DNA of 64,000 nucleotides, taken from the NCBI RefSeq assembly GCF_002288925.2, contig NW_022098076.1, positions 73,098,306 to 73,162,305 of the forward strand, written 5' to 3'. Below the pieces are notes generated by a model, which made no database searches, was not told the origin of the DNA, and was given only the letters and a program-made list of their open reading frames with translations. Position numbers and translations under genes: made by a program. The DNA comes from Delphinapterus leucas (Eukaryota > Chordata > Mammalia > Artiodactyla > Monodontidae). Shown piece after piece: positions 10,161 to 21,726 of the stretch (its first letter is position 1; each line of letters opens with the position of its first letter).

Positions 10161-11974
10161 GACTTCTGCTTCCAGCCATGATGGATTAAATAGTACCTGA
10201 TTTGCCCTGCCCCCAGCACAATCTGAAAACTAAACAATACAAATAAGTGTTTACAGACACTGAAAAACAGGGAGCCCAGGATAGTGAACCCTAAGGGAAG
10301 GTAAACAAATAAAGTGAACCCTACATGTTTCCCTCGCTTTCTGCCTGGAGTCACATTCCAGCCAGTAGCACAGAAACTGGGGACCCCTAACAAACCACAG
10401 TGGTCTTGCTGACTAGAAAACACAAAGATCAGAGTCATGGAGGCAGCTGAAATTTGCAGGGCAGAGTACTGGAGAGAAAGTTTCTACACAGAGAAAGAAG
10501 TCAAAGAAACCTGCTTAGGCATCCTCTTGAGTCAGCAAACCTATAAGCTGTAAGCTGAATAACTTTCACTGCTCACACAGGGCTGGGAGACATCCAAGTT
10601 CCAGTGAGCCAAAGTGGAGACATCACTGAAGCACCTACACATTCAACAGAGACTCCAGAAGGGCCATGCTTTTAGTAATGGAGCTAAACCAGTCCTACAG
10701 TAGGGGCTACACAAGACTCACTCAAACAAACCTAAGAACAAGCCTCAAAAGTATCACACTATCTCAACTGCCTGCCAAACAAAATTCAAGATTCTTTCTT
10801 AAAAAGACAACAAGATCTTGATTCTCAATAATTTAACATGATAATGTCTGACATCCAATTAAAAATTATTACACATGCAAAGAAGCAGAAAAATGTGATC
10901 CATAACCAAGGAAAAAAACCAATGAAAAGGAAAAGTCACACAATGTCAGAGATAATGAAACTAGTACACAAAAACTTTAAAACAGCTACTATAAATATGT
11001 TCTTGGATTTAAAGGAAAACACAAGCAAAACGAAGAAAGAAATGGAACCTGTAAAAAAGAAGTAATAAGAACTTCTAGAAATGAAAAGTATGAAATGAAA
11101 ATTCACCATATGTGCTTAATATCAGATAAGACACATACACTGACTTGAAGTTATGGTAAAAGAAACCATCCAAACTGAATCACAGAAAAAAAAAAAAAAC
11201 CTAAAAATTAGCAAACAGTTAGTTATGGGACAGTATCAAGACTTTAACTATACATGAAATTTAAATATTGAAATTGAGGAATCAGCAGGGGGCAAAGGAA
11301 GAGAAATTAAAGAACTAATGTCCAAACTTTTAAAAAATTTATTGAAAAACAAAAACCTACAGAAATCCAATAGACTCAACAAACCCCAAGCAGGCATATC
11401 ATAATCAAATTGCTGAAACCCAGTGATAAGAAGGCAGTCTTAAAAGCAACCAGAGAAAAACGACACATCACTTTAAGGAAAACATTCCAAAAGACAATAG
11501 AATGACATCTTTAAAGTGATGGAAAAGAAACTATCAACCTCAAATTCTATGTCCAGTAAAATTATACTTTAAAAATGAAGGGAAAATAAAGCCTTTTATC
11601 AGACAACAAAAAAAGGGAGAGAATTATCACTAGCATACCTGTGTGCAAGAAACACTAAAGGAAGTTCTTCAAATTGAAATAAAAGGATATCTCATGGAAA
11701 TGCAAATGTACATAATGGAATGAAGACAGCTAGACACAGTTAATGTGTAGATAATATATGACTTGTATTTTCTAAATTTTTGACTTATTAAAAATAATAA
11801 TAATATATTGTGGGATTTATAACACATGAAAAAAAATAATGAAACAATGATAGCAAAAGGGACAGTAGAGAGAAATGGACATAACTCTGTTTAAGACTCT
11901 TACATATGAAGTACTATATTATTTTAAGTTAGACTCTGATAAGTTAAAAATAGGTATTATAAATTCTATAATAG
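10161..11974 (+). repeat. HAL1 (half-L1) element, left part
   Basis: An ancient L1-derived element that in intact form carries only an ORF1-like gene. It opens with 'ttccagccatgatggatt' and passes through 'aagattctttcttaaaaag'. Relics of the ORF1-like protein follow: 10838-11065 is still open for 75 codons, rich in Lys and coiled-coil-like; 'agcaaccagagaaaaacgac' lies downstream. It then reaches the HAL1 3' region ('gtgggatttataacac'). It is interrupted at 11974 by an L1 and resumes at 16446. Many stops and frameshifts; not coding now. Confidence 0.8.
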
Positions 11975-13166
11975 GGAGACTAGGTCAAGATGGAAGAGTA
12001 GAAGGATGTGCTCTCACTCCCTCTTGCAAGAGCACTGGAATCACAACTAACTGCTGAACAATCATCGACAGGAAAACACTGGAACTCACCAAAAAAGATA
12101 CCCCACATCCAAAGACAAAGGAGAAGCCACAATGAGATGGTAGGAGGGGCACAATCACAACAAAATCAAATCCCATAACTGCTGGGCGGGTGACTCACAA
12201 ACTGGAGAACACTTATACCACAGAAGTCTACCCACTGGAGTGAAGGTTCTGAGCCCCACGTCAGTCTTCCCAACCTGGAGGTCCGGCAACGGGAGGAGGA
12301 ATTCCCAGAGAATCAGACTTTGAAGGCTAAAAGGATTTGATTGCAGAACTTCGACAGGACTGGGGGAAACAGAGACTCCACTCTTGGAGGGCACACACAA
12401 AGTAGTGTGTGCATCGGGACACAGGGGAAGGAGCAGTGACCCCACAGGAGACTGAACCAGACTTACATGCTACTGTTGGAAGGTCTCCTGCAGCGGCAGG
12501 GGGTGGCTGTGTCTCACCATGAAGACAAGGACACTGGCAGCAGGAGTTCTGGGAAGTACTCTTTGGTGTGAGGCCTCCCAGAGTCCGCCATTAGCTCCAC
12601 CAAAGAGCCCAGGTACGCTCCAGTGTTGGGTTGCCTCAGGCGAAACAACCAACAGGGAGGGAACTCAGCCCCACCCATCAGCAGACAAGGGGATTAAAGG
12701 TTTACTGAGCTCTGCCCACCAGAGCAACACCCAGCTCTACCCACCACCAGTCCCTCCCATCAGGAAACTTGCACAAGCCTCTTAGATAGCCTCATCCACC
12801 AGAGGGCAGACAGCAGAAGCAAGAAGAACTACAATCCTGCAGCTTGTGGAACAAAAACCACATTCACAGAAAGATAGACAAGATGAAAAGGCAGAGGGCT
12901 ATGTACCAGATGAAGGAACAAGATAAAATCCCAGAAAAACAACTAAATGAAGTGGAGATAGGCAACCTTCCAGAAAAAGAATTCAGAATAATGATACTGA
13001 AGATGATCCAGGACCTTGGAAAAGGAATGGAGGCAAAGATCGAGAAGATGCAAGAAATGTTTAACAAAGACCTAGAAGAATTAAAGAACAAACAAACAGA
13101 GATGAACAATACAGTAACTGAAATGAAAAATACACTAGAGGACAGGTTTTTTTAAGAGCGATTGGT

Positions 13167-13276
13167 GGGACTTCCCTGGTGGTCCAGTGGTTAAAACTCT
13201 GTGCTTCTACTGCAGGGGGCTCGGGTTCAACCCCTGCCTGAGGAACTAAGATCCCACATGCCGTTCAAGTGTAGCC

Positions 13277-13280
<4 letters not shown>
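13167..13280 (+). mobile_element. Short tRNA-derived SINE (CHRS-like)
   Basis: Begins 'gggacttccctggtggtcc', with B-box-like 'gggttcaacccctg', then 'aactaagatcccacatgcc' and a short 'gtagccaaaaag' end. It lacks the GC-rich second half of CHR-2. Confidence 0.85.

Positions 13281-13317
<37 letters not shown>
13281..13317. repeat. (AG)18 microsatellite
   Basis: An uninterrupted AG run directly replacing the A-tail of the SINE. Confidence 0.98.
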
Positions 13318-13320
<3 letters not shown>

Positions 13321-14349
13321 GTGAAAAATGGCTTCAAATATGAAGAAAAATAAAGCAGAATTCCTACCTTACAACTTAGAGAGGAACGCCACATGAATTC
13401 AAGATATAAGTATAAAAAAACTAGGAAGGTAATGAAAGAAAATGTTGGGGAATAGTTGTGATATAGTGGTGAGGAAAGGCTAAAAGCCCACATATCAAAA
13501 GGTTAGAAAATGTGATGAATTTAAGTATATCAAAATGAAGAATTTCTGCTCAATGCAGGATAGATTATAAACTTGAAAAACATAATTGCAATATTTAAAG
13601 TTGACAAGAAAAAAACATATAAAAAAAGTACACTAGAAGGAATCAATAGCAGAACAACTGAGGCAGAAGAATGGATAAGTTACCTGGAAGACAGAGTGGT
13701 GGAATTCAATGCTGCGGAACAAAATAATCAAAAACGAATGAAAAGAAATGAAGACAGCCTAAGAGACCTTTGGGACAACATTAAATGCAACAACATTCAT
13801 ATTATAGGGGTCCCAGAAAGAGAAGAGAGAGAGAAAGGCCCTGAGAAAATATATGAAGAGATTATAGTCAAAATTGCCCTAACATGGGAAAGGAAATAGC
13901 CACCAAAGTCCAGGAAGTGCAGAGAGTACCATACAGGATAAACATGAGGAGAAACATGCCGAGACACATAGTAATCAAGTTGGCAAAAATTAATGACAAA
14001 GAAAAATTACTGAAAGCAGCAAGAGAAAAACGACAAATAACATTGAAAGGAATCCCCATAAGGCTAACAGCTGATTTCTCAGCAGAAACTCTACAAGCCA
14101 GAAGGGAATGGCATGACATATTTAAAGTGATGAAAGGGAAGAACCTAAAACCAAGATTACTCTACTTGGCAAGGGTCTCATTCAGATTCGATGGAGAAAT
14201 CAAAAGCTTTACAGACAAGCAAAAGATAAGAGAACTCAGCACCACCAAACCAGCTCTACAACAAATGCTAAAAGAACTCCTTTAAGTGGGAAACACAAGA
14301 AAAGAAAAGGACCTACAAAAACAAACCCAAAACAATTAAGAAAATGGTA

Positions 14350-16303
14350 ATGGAACATACATATCGATAATTACCTTAAATGTGAATGGATTAAATGCTC
14401 CAACCAAAAGACACAGGCTCCCTGAATGGATACAAAAACAAGACTCATATATATGCTGTCTACAAGAGACCCACTTCAGACCTAGGGACACATACAACTG
14501 GAAGTGAGGGGATGGAAAAAGATATTCCATGCAAATGGAAATCAATAGAAAGCTGGAGTAGCAATACTCATATCAGATAAAACAGACTTTAAACTAAAGA
14601 ATGTTACAAGAGACAAGGAAGGACACTATGTAATGATCAAGGGATCAATCCAAGGTGAAGATATAACAATTATAAATATATATACATCCAACATAGGAGC
14701 ACCTCAATACATAAGGCAACTGCTAACAGCTACAAAATAGGAAATCAACAGTAACACAATAATAGTGGGGGACTTTAACACCTCGCTTACACCAATGGAC
14801 AGATCATCCAAACAGAAAATTAAGAAGGAAACACAAGCTTTAAATGAAACAACAGACCAGATAGATTTAATTGATATTTGTAGGACATTCCATACCAAAA
14901 CAGCAGATTACACGTTCTTCTCAAGTGCACACAGAACATTCTTCAGGATAGATCACATCTTGGGTCACAAATCAAGCCTCAGTAAATTTAAGAAAATTGA
15001 AATTATATCAAGCATCTTTTCTGACCATGATGCTATGAGATTAGAAATCAATTACAGTGAAAAAAACGTAAAAAACACAAACACATAGAGGCTAAACAAT
15101 ACATTACTAAATAACCAAGAGATCACTGAAGAAATCAAAGGGGAAATCAAAAAATACCTAGAGACAGATGACCATGAAAACACGACAATCCAAAACCTAG
15201 GGGATGCAGCAAAAGCAGTTCTCAGAGGGAAGTTTATAGCAATACAATCCTACCTCAAGAAACAACAAACATCTCAAATAACCAATCTAACCTTATACCT
15301 AAAGGAATTAGAGAAAGAAGAACAAACAAACCCAAAGTTAGTAGAAGGAAAGAAATCATAAAGATCAGAGCAGAAATAAATGAAATAGAAACAAAGAAAA
15401 CAATAGCAAAGATCAATGAGACTAAAAGCTGGTTCTCTGAGAAGATAAACAAAATTGATAAACCATTAGCCAGACTCATCAAGAAAAAGAGGGACAGGAC
15501 TCAAATCAATAAAATTAGAAATGAAAAAGGAGAAGTTATAACAGACACTGCAGAAATACAAAGCATCCTAGGAGACTACTACAAGCAACTCTATACCAAT
15601 AAAATGGACAACCTGGAAGAAATGGACAAATTCTTAGAAAGGTACAACCTTCCAAGACTGAACCAGGAAGAAATAGAAAATATGAACAGACAAATCACAG
15701 GTAATGAAATTGAAACTGTGATTAAAAATCTTCCAACAAACAAAAGTCCAGGACCAGATGGCTTCACAGGTGAATTCTATGAAGCTAACACTCATCCTTC
15801 GCAAACTCTTCCAAAAAATTGCAGAGGAAGCAACACTCCCAAACTCATTCTAAGAGGTCACCATCACCCTGATTCCAAAACCAGACAAAGATACTACAAA
15901 AAAAGAAACTTACAGACCAATATCACTGATGAATAGAGATGCAAAAATCCTCAACAAAATACTAGCAAACAGAATCCAACAACACATTAAAAGGATCATA
16001 CACCATGATCAAGCGGGATTTATCCCAGGGATGCAAGGATTCTTCAATATACGTAAATCAATCAATGTGGTACACCATATTAACAAATTGAAGAATAAAA
16101 ACTATATGATCTCAATAGATGCAGAGAAAGCTTTTGACAAAATTCAACACCCATTTATGATAAAAACTCTCCAGAAACTGGGCATAGAGGGAACCTACCT
16201 CAACATAATAAAGGCCATATATGACAAACCCACAGCAAACATCATTCTCAATGGTGAAAAACTGAAAGCATTTCCTCTAAGATCACGAACAAGACAAGGA
16301 TGG
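14350..16303 (+). pseudogene. L1 ORF2 relic (endonuclease and partial RT)
   Basis: The endonuclease part is readable in pieces: a CLQETHF-equivalent near 14450, GDFNTSLTPMDRSS at about 14768, and SDHDAMRLEINY at about 15019. The reverse transcriptase part shows [14 protein letters not shown] (about 15745), [19 protein letters not shown] (about 16015) and motif [13 protein letters not shown] (about 16115). The sequence leaves ORF2 at 16303, before the catalytic FADD motif, and passes into the 3' tail. Several frameshifts and stops occur. Not functional. Confidence 0.9.
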
Positions 16304-16445
16304 TGTGATGAATTGGGAGATTGGGATTGACATATATACACTAATATGTATAAAATGGATAACTAATAAGAATCTGCTGTATTAAAAAAAATAAATAAAA
16401 TACTCAACAATTCAAAAATAAATAAGTAAATACATTCTATAATAG

Positions 16446-16560
16446 CCATTAAAAATTCAGCAGACATAAATCTAAAAAGTGAAATACTATTAATTTAAAT
16501 AATTTATAATTTATATACTTAAATAACATAAATTTATATATGAAGAAATGTCCAAAGAGT
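16446..16560 (+). repeat. HAL1 element, right part
   Basis: Continues the HAL1 3' region ('gccattaaaaattcagcag') right after the second copy of the 12-bp duplication that flanks the L1 at 11975-16433. The end is A/T-rich and hard to place. Confidence 0.55.
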
Positions 16561-16738
16561 CAGGCAGGATATTATATTATTTGTCTGAATTTTTTACTGT
16601 TTGTGATATCTGTCAGCGCCACAAAAACTGAATAATTTTTTTGTGTGATTTCTTTTCTCTTTCTAAATATATACTTATTTTTACCTGTAGTTTTGAATTT
16701 GGAGTTTTGTACTATTTTTTTCTTAAAAAGCGCTCTCA
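16561..16738. other. A/T-rich spacer
   Basis: Short unique stretch between HAL1 and a CHR-1 SINE; nothing recognised. Confidence 0.5.
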
Positions 16739-17088
16739 GGGACTTCCCTGGTGAGGCAGTGGTTAAGAATCCACCTGCCAATGCAGGGGACACAGGTCTG
16801 AGCCCCGGTCCTGGAGGATCCCACATGCTGCGGAGCAACTAAGCCTGTGCACCACAACTGCTGAGCCTGCGCTCTAGAGCCTGTGAGCCACAACTACTGA
16901 GCCCGTGTGCCACAACTACTGAAGCCCGTGTGCCTAGAAGCCTGTGCTCTGCAACAGCAGAAGCCACCACAACGAGAAGCCCACGCACCACAACGAAGAG
17001 TAGCCCCTGCTCGCAGCAAGTAGAGAAAGCTCACGCGCAGCAGCGAAGACACAACGCAGCCAAAAATTAAATAAATAAATAAATAAAA
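16739..17088 (+). mobile_element. CHR-1-type SINE, long form
   Basis: Starts 'gggacttccctggtgagg', has the tRNA-like head, then a long body with tandem 'gagccacaactactgag' units and 'gcaacagcagaagccacc'. It ends 'acgcagccaaaaattaa' plus (AAAT)n. More diverged and longer than the CHR-2 copies. Possible imperfect duplication 'gcgctctcag' / 'gagctttcag' at the flanks. Confidence 0.9.
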
Positions 17089-17550
17089 TTGTAAAACAGA
17101 GCTTTCAGAAGTATTTAAGCTTTGGGCCACACATGATCTTTAAGCAAGGTGCTGCCCGAGGGCCTGTAAGAACAGAGATGGCTCTCGATCAAGCTTTCAG
17201 AACAGGCTGCATGACTGTTTTTGTGCCTGCTTGCTAATAAAAGTTTTTATATGTGACAGAATTGGGCCCAAGACTTGTTTCCAATATAATATACTACCTG
17301 GTAAGGAGATTGTTGGGGAGGAGACTAAAGCAGGGTAACCATATAATTTATCATCCAAGCAGGGCACTTTTAATAGTGCTAAACTACTAAACTGAATGGG
17401 TCACTAGAATATCAGGCACTAACGGAATCTGGTCCAAGCAAACTGAACGAATAGCCCCTCACCTTCTTTTATCTACTGGATGCCACAGATAGCTTCCAAA
17501 AAGGACTTTTGACAGATCAAGTGGGCTTAGGTCAGTTCACGACAGTTTGA
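17089..17550. other. Intergenic, no feature recognised
   Basis: Unique sequence; nothing recognised. Confidence 0.5.
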
Positions 17551-17722
17551 GTGTATATATGTATGTGTAAATACAGATAAATGTACATACACTTACGTAT
17601 GCATATATGTATATACAGGTATATATGTACATATGCATATGCATCTATACGTGCATACATGTATGCCTACGTGTATATATGTATACACATATACTTGTGT
17701 GTATACACATGTATATATGTAT
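17551..17722. repeat. Degenerate (TATG/CATA)n tract
   Basis: About 170 bp of almost strictly alternating purine-pyrimidine steps (gtatatatgtatgtg, acatacacttacgtatgc, cacatgtatatatg). An eroded microsatellite; the 65-codon frame over it is a by-product. Confidence 0.85.
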
Positions 17723-19379
17723 TTTTTTTTAGTAACGATCATCATTTCACATACATAGTCTCTTTGGGAACAATTTAAGATGTGTTTTTAATGTCACTTT
17801 GTACTCAAAATACACAGCTATCCAAGAACAAAGTGAGGTACTTTTTAAAGGGTGAATAATTCTGCTACTTGCGTTATTTGTCTTCCTTATGCAGTCCAGT
17901 TCTTCATTATGAGGGACAGTAAGAAAACCCCAGATGGCAATGCTTTCTCAGAACCCCATTAAGGCAGTGGTGAGAGTGCGGAATATTTAAAGGCCTCTGA
18001 AGGCAGGAGCTACACTAAGTGTTTCTGGGTGTCTGCTCTCTACATACCTGGCCCCCAAACCTCCCTCTTTATATGTAACTATCCTTAAAAGAAATATGCT
18101 ACAGGAGCTGTATGAAGTTCCTTTCATTATAATCTCATGAAATAAGTAAATATGACTAGAATTCTCACAGTCTTCTATTTTGGTCTGACTCCCTTAGACT
18201 CTAGAATTTGAAGCCAAACAACTGTGTAAAAAATCATCAGATTTTTGCCATGTTGTTTTCTTTTTGGAAATCTCAAATATTTCCAACTGATGCTCTTTGT
18301 CTATTTCCTATTTGGAAAGAAATCTACCATCTCACATTTCCCAAAACAGTCGCCAATAGGCTTTCACCAGAAGAGGTTCTGAGCACATGTCAGTCAATAC
18401 CCAAATTTCCAAATTCAAGGTGATGGCAGGGTCCTTAGGAGAAAATACACTTGGTGTGACTTCACACTCAAGTGACTTTTCAGTTTCTCATTTTATAGCA
18501 CATTAAAGACAGTGAAAAGTGAAGATGGGCAACACAGAGAAAATAAAACACCCATTCCTGGTGCCCATGATTAAATCAACATTTAGATTAAGAACAGTTT
18601 TTAGAAAATAGATTCTTCTGCCTATGACTTTAATTTAAAAAAATTCAAAAACAGTACACTTTTAATAGAAGTTGGAATATAGTCAGCAGAATTGTATGTT
18701 TTTTTTAGCGGCTTTAGTAAAAAGGGTATTGTATTTATTTCCTGTTTTGTCAATATTTCTAATGCTGTTTGTACCAAGTGTACTTGTTGTCATTGTCCCC
18801 AATTTCATCAACAACAAACTTGAAGGAAATTTCTTATGGATTGAATGAATTAATTAAAAGGACTGTAGAAGTTTAGGGAATTATAAACTGATGATTTACT
18901 TGGCCAGTCAGTGCGGTATCTGGATTTTGACTCAAAGTCCCCACTCCACAAGGTCCCTTCACGCTGTTTCACTCTCTCTCCTGCTCTTCTGTTCTTGTCT
19001 TTTCTCTTTATTTTCCTTTTTTTTTTTTGCCTTTATTTCCTTTATCTTAGGTACACACAATAAAGATAATGAGGCTCTCCTCATGGCCCACCATCATCAC
19101 CAGCTATTCACTTTGTTTCATTTTATTTTATTACATACCTGCTTTGTCTCTGTCCCCATCCCATTCCCTTTCTCGTCTCTAGTCACCTACTTTACTGTAT
19201 TTAAAATATACCCCTAATATACCATATTTATGTATATTAGATAAACAGGTACCCTTAAATATTTTTGTGTTTTGTAAAATTTCATAAATAATATTAGATT
19301 TAAATCTTAGTATTTGTTAAATTTTTCTGGTTACACTTTTCTTGAGTTCTAACCCACACTGTTGTTAATCTAGTTAATT
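17723..19379. other. Intergenic, no gene recognised
   Basis: Mostly unique A/T-rich DNA. Frames at 18208-18423 and 18891-19217 have no domain; the second is low-complexity Phe/Leu/Ser translated from a T-rich tract. Confidence 0.5.
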
Positions 19380-20139
19380 AACTGTGACGGTAGTATAATA
19401 TTGCACCATGTGGTTTTACCACAGTTTGAGTCTGATTCCCCTAAAGACCATCATGTATCAAGGACCAAATTTTGCCCAATAAAAATGCAGCTGTAAGCTT
19501 CGTCAAACACATTCCCTCATGGGTCTGGGCCAGTTTCTCTGAGGTATATACACTGGAATGGGCTTGTGGGGTCTACAAGTACATCTGTATTTAATGTCAC
19601 TAAGCACAGGAAGGACATTTCCCAAATGACTGTATGTGATGCTTCCCTTGAACAGGGCCTCCCTACTCTCATCATGACTTCCTCAATTTTGATGTTCGTC
19701 AAAGTAGTGTTATTCATAAATTTAAGTTGCATCTCTCTATTTACTGAAAAAAAGTGAACATCTTTTCATATACTTCTTAGCCATTTGGTTTCCCTTTCTC
19801 TGAATTACCTATTCATTGTCTTTGCCCAATTTTTGATTGGGTTTCCTTCCTTTTCCTTGTTAATTTGCAGACATTTCCTCTATGTTCTAGGTTTTAATCC
19901 CTTCTTATATTTTAGAAATTGAAAATACCTTCTCTCAATCTACCATCATATTTTAACTTCATTATGGTAAACTTTGTTAAACAAAAAAAGGTGATTTATG
20001 ATAAAAGTCAAACATGAAGTTTTACCTGATGGTTAATGCTTTGAGGAATCTGATTTTTTCAAAAATCCTTCCATAATCCAAAGTCATAAAGATGTTCTCA
20101 TATGTTTTTTTTATTAACTTTAAAATTTTATCTTTACAG
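19380..20139 (-). repeat. Old L1 ORF2 region, reversed, left part
   Basis: Reverse of L1 ORF2 C-terminal sequence, strongly decayed: 'aacatcttttcatatact', 'ttagccatttggtttccc', 'ctttgcccaatttttgatt', 'tttaatcccttcttata'. It stops at 20139 where a plus-strand L1 is inserted, and continues at 21727. Confidence 0.7.
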
Positions 20140-21713
20140 CTAAGGTAACTATCAACAAAATGAGAAGGCTACCTACTGAACAGGAGAAGATATTTATAAA
20201 TGATATATCCAATGGATTAATATCCAAAATATACAAAAACTCATGCAACTCAACACTAGAAAAAATAAACAAACAACCTGATTAAAAACTGGCCAGAGGA
20301 TCTGAATATTTTTTTTAAAAAGACATACAGATGGCCAACAGGCACATGAAAAGATGCTCAACGTCACTAATCATCAGGGAAATACAAATCAAACCACAAT
20401 GAGATATCACCTCACACTTGTCAGAATGGCTATTATCAAAAAGACAACAAATAACAGGTGTTGGCAAGGATGTGGAGAAAAGGGAACCCTCAGGCACTGT
20501 TGGTGGGAATGTAAATTGGAAAGCCACTATGGAAAGCAGTATGGAGTTTCCTCAAAAATATTAAAAATAGAACTACCATATGATCCAGCAATTCCACTCT
20601 TGGGTATTTATCCTAAGAAAATGAAAACACTAATTAGAAAAGATATATGCACCCCTATGTTCACTGCAGCGTGATTTACAATAACCAAGACATGGAAGCA
20701 ACCTAAGTGCCCGTCAATAGGTGAATGGATAAAGAAGATGTGTGTATACACACACACATATGTGCATGCAGGCGCACTACGGAATATTACTCAGCCATAA
20801 AAAATGGCTGGAAGTCTAGCCATAAAAATCTTGTCGTTTTAGACAACATGGCTGGACCTAGAGGGTATTATGCTAAGTGAAATAAGTCAGACAAAGACAA
20901 ATACTGGATAATTTCACTTATATGTGGAATCTAAAAAACAAATGAACAAAGATAACAAAACAGAAACAGAGTTATAGATACACGGAATAAACGGGTGGTT
21001 GCCAGAGGAGAGTGAGGTAAGAAGAGGAAAGAAATAGGTGAAATTAAAAATAGGAAATTAAGAGGTACAAACTTCCAGGTGCAAAATAAATGAGTCACAG
21101 ATATGAAATGTATAGTGTGGGGAACACAGTCAACAATTATGTAATGTCTTTCTATGGTGACATAATTAGACATATTGTGGTGATCATTTTGAAACCTATA
21201 GACATATGGAATCCCTATGTTATGCATCAGGAACTAACATGGTGTTGTATGTCAGTTATATTTCAAAAACAAACTTGAAGAAAAAGAGATCAGATTTGTG
21301 GTTACCAGAGGCAGGGGGTAGGAGGAGGGGAATTGGATGAAGGCAGTCAAAAGGTACGGACTCCCAGTTATAAGGTAAGTAAGTACTATGGAGGTAACAT
21401 ATAATATGATAAATACAATTAAAACTGCTCTATGTTATATATTAAAGTTGTCAAAAGAGTAAATCCTAAGTTCTCATCACAAGAAAAAATTTCTTCTATT
21501 TCTTTAATTTTGTATCTCTGTGAGATGACAGATGTTCACTAAACTTATTGTGATAATCATTTCATGATGTATGTGAGCCAAATCATTATGCTGTATACCT
21601 TAAACTTATACAGTGCTGTATGTCAATTATATCTCAATAAAACTGGAAGAAAAAAATAAATACATTGAAAACAAAAAAGCTGGTGATTTCAAAAATAAGG
21701 ATTGGAAAAAAAA
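20140..21713 (+). mobile_element. 5'-truncated L1M with TSD
   Basis: A plus-strand L1 starting inside ORF2. C-terminal ORF2 peptides are readable ([20 protein letters not shown] and [15 protein letters not shown] at 20454-20640). The 3' UTR follows from about 20940, with two successive tail-like segments ending near 21285 and 21655. It is flanked by 'ttatctttacag' (20128-20139) and 'ttatctttaccag' (21714-21726), so it was inserted into the older reversed L1. Frameshifted; non-coding. Confidence 0.85.
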
Positions 21714-21726
21714 TTATCTTTACCAG

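Larger units (their letters stand above)
13142..13628 (+). mobile_element. 487-bp composite retro-insert in L1 ORF1
   Basis: Sits between 'tacactagagg' (13131-13141) and 'tacactagaagg' (13629-13640), which look like a target duplication of L1 ORF1 sequence. It contains a short CHRS-like SINE (13167-13280), a GA microsatellite (13281-13317), then about 300 bp like the 3' part of an old L1 ORF2 ('aatttctgctcaatgcag'). It ends in A-rich 'aagaaaaaaacatataaaaaa'-type sequence. The arrangement suggests reverse transcription of one RNA that already carried these pieces. Confidence 0.7.
12883..14284 (+). pseudogene. L1 ORF1 relic (RNA-binding chaperone)
   Basis: ORF1 starts at the ATG at 12883 (MKRQRAMYQMKEQDK) and shows the Glu/Lys-rich coiled-coil part through KKIEKMQ-like heptads (IEKMQEMFNKDLEELK). 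It is cut after 'MKNTLE' by the insert at 13142-13628. It resumes at about 13630 with GINSRTTEAEEWISYLEDRV and DSLRDLWDNIKCNNIHIIGV, the RNA-recognition region. A frameshift near 13885 moves the rest into another frame (MPRHIVIKLAKINDKEKLL to QQMLKELL, stop at 14285). Not functional: it carries one insertion and one frameshift. Confidence 0.9.
11975..16433 (+). mobile_element. L1 with both ends, internally rearranged
   Basis: The element starts with the L1 5' end 'ggagactaggtcaagatgg' and ends with an A-rich tail. It is flanked by a perfect 12-bp duplication 'attctataatag' at 11963-11974 and 16434-16445. Layout: 5' UTR 11975-12882, ORF1 relic 12883-14284 split by an insert at 13142-13628, and ORF2 relic from about 14350. 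At 16301-16303 the ORF2 sequence jumps to the 3'-terminal tail, so the later half of ORF2 and most of the 3' UTR are missing. Inactive. Confidence 0.93.

Noticed and set aside
14350..16303. Active L1 reverse transcriptase
   Set aside because: Frameshifts, stops and loss of the catalytic half make it inactive; the copy at 46782 is likewise broken.
16739..17088. tRNA gene suggested by A-box and B-box motifs
   Set aside because: The motifs belong to tRNA-derived SINEs; no cloverleaf with acceptor stem is formed, and the same holds for all CHR copies.
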